Positions 45,575-46,093 of a stretch of DNA of 46,093 nt are shown here, one piece after another. Position 1 is the first letter of the stretch. Each line of letters begins with the position of its first letter. The position numbers were made by a program, and so were the translations under genes. The stretch is taken from NCBI GenBank assembly GCA_019649035.1, contig BMAT01001243.1, positions 22,031 through 68,123 on the forward strand, given 5' to 3'. Under the pieces are notes generated by a model. It did no database searches and was not told the origin of the DNA. It saw only the letters and a program-made list of their open reading frames with translations. Source of the DNA: Elysia marginata (lineage: Eukaryota > Mollusca > Gastropoda > Plakobranchidae).

Positions 45575-46093
45575 ATCGACAGGATGTCCCCAGACCCCGC
45601 CTCCGGACCAGACCCCGCCCCCGCTCCAGATCCCGCCCCCGCTCCTGATCCAGACCCACCTCAACCCGGGCCTGATAATTCCAACAAAGAAGATGATGAC
45701 GGAAATAACAATAACGGGGCCCCTGATACGCCTGAAAAGTCGTCACCTCAGCAAGAAGAACAGCAGCAACAGCAACAACAGGAAGAGCAACAACAGCAGC
45801 AGCAAGAGGCAGCTCCAGCCACTGAGCCTCCCCCACCACCACCAGACACTCCAGAGCCCCTCCCACCTGGTGAAGTAGCCGCCGATAAGAAATCGAACGC
45901 AGCCGACCATGCTCCCGACACTGGCAGCTCCGAAGAGAAGACGGCACCAGCCGACGTGACAAACATGGTGGATCCGATGTTTGGATCACCTTACGGTTCT
46001 TACGGATCTCCGGATCCTTTCGGGGCGCCACCTGGTAGCAACATCGGGTTTGTACCGAAGTACAACGACCCGTTTGACCCGTTCATAGTTCCT
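45575..46093 (+). CDS. Low-complexity Asp/Pro-, Gln- and Gly/Tyr/Phe-rich exon, open at window end
   Basis: The exon starts after TTCTAG and is open for 173 codons to the last base. Regions in order: residues 1-35 have DPAPAP-type repeats (IDRMSPDPASGPDPAPAP); 36-52 are acidic and Asn-rich; about 53-75 are Gln/Glu-rich with poly-Gln; about 76-100 are Pro/Glu-rich with six successive prolines; 101-130 are mixed acidic; the last 45 contain DPMFGSPYGSYGSPDPFG and YNDPFDPFIVP. Codon use is G/C-rich, unlike the flanks. The first part is also a DNA-level minisatellite of 12-18 bp steps. Overlapping minus-strand frames are shadows. Such composition suits an intrinsically disordered protein, for example an extracellular matrix, shell-matrix or nuclear scaffold protein. 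I recognise no domain and assign no function. Confidence 0.78.
   Translation, partial: MDRMSPDPASGPDPAPAPDPAPAPDPDPPQPGPDNSNKEDDDGNNNNGAPDTPEKSSPQQEEQQQQQQQEEQQQQQQEAAPATEPPPPPPDTPEPLPPGEVAADKKSNAADHAPDTGSSEEKTAPADVTNMVDPMFGSPYGSYGSPDPFGAPPGSNIGFVPKYNDPFDPFIVP

Overview
The window looks like metazoan nuclear DNA, most likely from a mollusc and probably a gastropod. It is AT-rich, has intron-type splice signals, and is dominated by microsatellites, satellite DNA, tRNA-derived SINEs and a dead LINE. There are no bacterial-style operons. At the left edge is the tail of a rhodopsin-class receptor of the kind greatly expanded in molluscs. The mollusc assignment is an inference from the repeat types and the receptor, not from a database match.

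Only the two edges carry genes I can support well. At positions 2-485 (+) is the C-terminal part of a seven-helix receptor (TM5, loop 3, TM6, TM7, helix 8), with a one-base frameshift in a run of seven T. At 44600-44674 and 45575-46093 (+) are two exons, in matching phase, of a gene that runs off the right edge. It encodes a low-complexity protein rich in Asp/Pro, poly-Gln and Gly/Tyr/Phe. Weaker exon candidates lie at 18947-19083 (-; a hydrophobic leader followed by a peptide-like segment), 33610-33865 (-), 34929-35014 (+; CpG-dense) and 43109-43321 (+; 70 codons).

The space between is repeat-rich. A tandem satellite of about 25 monomers of about 192 bp fills 2977-7617. Its monomers fall into at least three interleaved types, and it ends directly in a CTA-triplet array. 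Two copies of one TIR element of about 390 bp lie at 1245-1637 and 39736-40122. tRNA-headed SINEs lie at 12972, 14834, 15169, 19747 (5' truncated, minus), 31706 and 36279 (minus). Several share a central domain but have different tails. A decayed non-LTR reverse transcriptase lies on the minus strand at 15585-16570.

From 23643 to 26975 there is a modular, partly tandem duplication. Its modules (called X, T, L, microsatellite core and R here) recur in different combinations, and the L module with its GATA core reappears inverted at 32353-32613. AGT/ACT and AAT triplet arrays recur throughout. A palindrome-rich segment at 22829-23153 carries five copies of a CCGCCA-ended motif in alternating orientation.

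No coherent multi-gene system is visible. The most novel content is the repeat biology (satellite, TIR family, microsatellite-carrying modular element, SINE tail swapping) and a few cryptic exon candidates. Alignments were made by eye, so identities and exact boundaries are approximate.
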